Source of the DNA: an uncultured Selenomonadales bacterium | GTDB taxonomy: Bacteria > Bacillota_C > Negativicutes > Selenomonadales > Selenomonadaceae | Direction: 5' to 3' | Assembly (NCBI GenBank): GCA_946407175.1 | Contig: CAMJNB010000086.1 | Span: 1 to 6,187, forward strand | Length of the DNA: 6,187 nt | Shown: piece by piece, positions 5,509 to 6,187 of the stretch | Layout: each line of letters opens with the position of its first letter | Position numbering within the stretch: the first letter of the stretch is position 1 | The notes under the pieces: model-generated | Databases searched by the model: none | The model's input: only the letters and a program-made list of their open reading frames with translations | Told to the model about the DNA's origin: nothing | Program-made: the position numbers and the translations under genes

Positions 5509-6187
5509 ACGCGGAGCAATTTGAAAAAATTTTAAAAGACCATTCGGCGTGGCTTAATAATCATTTTCGCGGCAGGTGCGCCAATCTGCAGGAGGCGAAT
5601 TTGTCAGGCGCGGATTTATCGGCAGTGAACTTGAGTGACGCGAATTTATCGGCGGCGCATTTGGAAAGCGCTAACCTTAGCCGAGCCGTGTTGAAAGGTG
5701 CAAATTTTACATACGCCGTATTGATTAGAGCCGATTTGTCACGCGCAGATTTAGGCTGGGCAAATTTTGAGGAAGCGGATTTAAGCGGCGCGAATTTTAA
5801 AGCCGCGTACTTGAACAGTGCAAATTTTTCCGTAGCTCATTTGAAAGGCTCGGATTTTTCTCACAGCTACTCATGGGGCTCAAATTTTTCGCACGCCGAA
5901 CTTTTGTACGCGAATTTGCAAGACGCCAACTTCACCGACGCAGATTTTGTCGGCGCTGACTTGCACGGTGCGAATTTGCAAAACGCGAATTTGGCAGGTG
6001 CTCATATGAATGCCGCAAGCTTACCCTATGCCGATTTAAGTAACGTCAACCTGCGCGGCGCAGATTTAAGTTACGTGAACTTGCACGGCGCGAATTTGCA
6101 AAACGCTGACTTACGTCATGCGAATTTGAATCAAGCTGACTTGCACGGCGCGAACTTGAAAGGTACAAATTTCTACGGCGCAGATTT
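5505..6187 (+). CDS. Pentapeptide-repeat protein 2 (PRP2, partial, 3' end off window)
   Basis: 227 complete codons plus two bases are visible, without a stop. The ATG overlaps the PRP1 stop (ATGA, 5505-5508) and is preceded by AAGGA (5494-5498) with a 6-base spacer, so translation is probably coupled. The N-terminal cap MNAEQFEKILKDHSAWL (1-17) matches the PRP1 cap. From residue 26 on there are at least 40 pentapeptides in unbroken register (centres at 28, 33 and so on to 223), equal to ten full turns of a four-sided beta-helix. The centres are mostly Leu, with Phe at 68, 88, 98, 108, 118, 128, 143, 148 and 223, Met at 168 and a Ser at 123 followed by Trp. The LHGAN and LQNAN units dominate the later part, unlike the LTGAN of PRP1. 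No signal peptide is seen. The specific function is unknown. PRP1 and PRP2 look like paralogues, judged from the shared cap, repeat type and order. Confidence 0.9.
   Translation, partial: MNAEQFEKILKDHSAWLNNHFRGRCANLQEANLSGADLSAVNLSDANLSAAHLESANLSRAVLKGANFTYAVLIRADLSRADLGWANFEEADLSGANFKAAYLNSANFSVAHLKGSDFSHSYSWGSNFSHAELLYANLQDANFTDADFVGADLHGANLQNANLAGAHMNAASLPYADLSNVNLRGADLSYVNLHGANLQNADLRHANLNQADLHGANLKGTNFYGAD
5580..6187 (+). repeat. 15-base tandem coding repeats of PRP2
   Basis: A degenerate 15-base period, one pentapeptide per unit, running to the window edge. Similar multi-unit blocks recur: LHGANLQNANL at residues 153-163, LHGANLQNADL at 193-203 and LHGANLKGTNF at 213-223. This suggests duplication of groups of units. 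The first two blocks are 40 residues (120 bases, two helix turns) apart. Confidence 0.75.

Noticed and set aside
4783..6187. Pentapeptide-repeat pair as a quinolone-resistance (Qnr/MfpA) determinant
   Set aside because: The fold is shared by many proteins of unknown role. The cap and units do not show Qnr-specific features that I can recognise, so no such function is claimed.

Overview
The window holds six genes in two divergent blocks and is almost entirely coding. The only spacers are 11, 55 and 102 bases long. Base use (AT-rich, A- and T-tracts, strong GGAG-type ribosome sites, one GTG start, extended -10 promoters) and the style of the proteins point to a low-to-medium GC Firmicute-like bacterium. 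I lean towards a Negativicutes/Selenomonadales relative, but this is an impression from protein style, not a proven assignment.

Left block, minus strand (read right to left): a PHP-family phosphatase of the histidinol-phosphatase type (2551-3318), then a HlyD/YbhG-type membrane fusion protein (1398-2495), then an ABC-2 type export permease (1-1386) that runs off the left edge. The permease starts at a GTG whose ribosome site overlaps the hlyD-like stop codon, so the last two genes are a tight pair and probably form one exporter. No ATPase is visible here. The permease does not stop after its last membrane helix. It continues in frame through a Pro/Glu-rich linker into what looks like the N-terminal half of a universal stress protein (UspA) nucleotide-binding domain, and this is the most unusual thing in the window.

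Right block, plus strand: a complete, catalytically intact murD (3421-4782) followed without a gap by two pentapeptide-repeat genes (4795-5508 and 5505-6187, the second cut by the right edge). The two repeat genes overlap by ATGA. Both start with the same short cap motif (ILxDHxxWL type) and then form right-handed beta-helix repeats. They look like diverged paralogues with different dominant repeat units.

Between the blocks (3319-3420), good sigma-70/sigma-A type promoters for the two directions face and overlap each other so that their predicted start points nearly coincide. This would make transcription of the phosphatase and of murD-PRP1-PRP2 mutually exclusive at any one moment. A third promoter with an extended -10 lies just upstream of the hlyD-like gene. 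I see no tRNA, rRNA, CRISPR array, insertion sequence or convincing intrinsic terminator.
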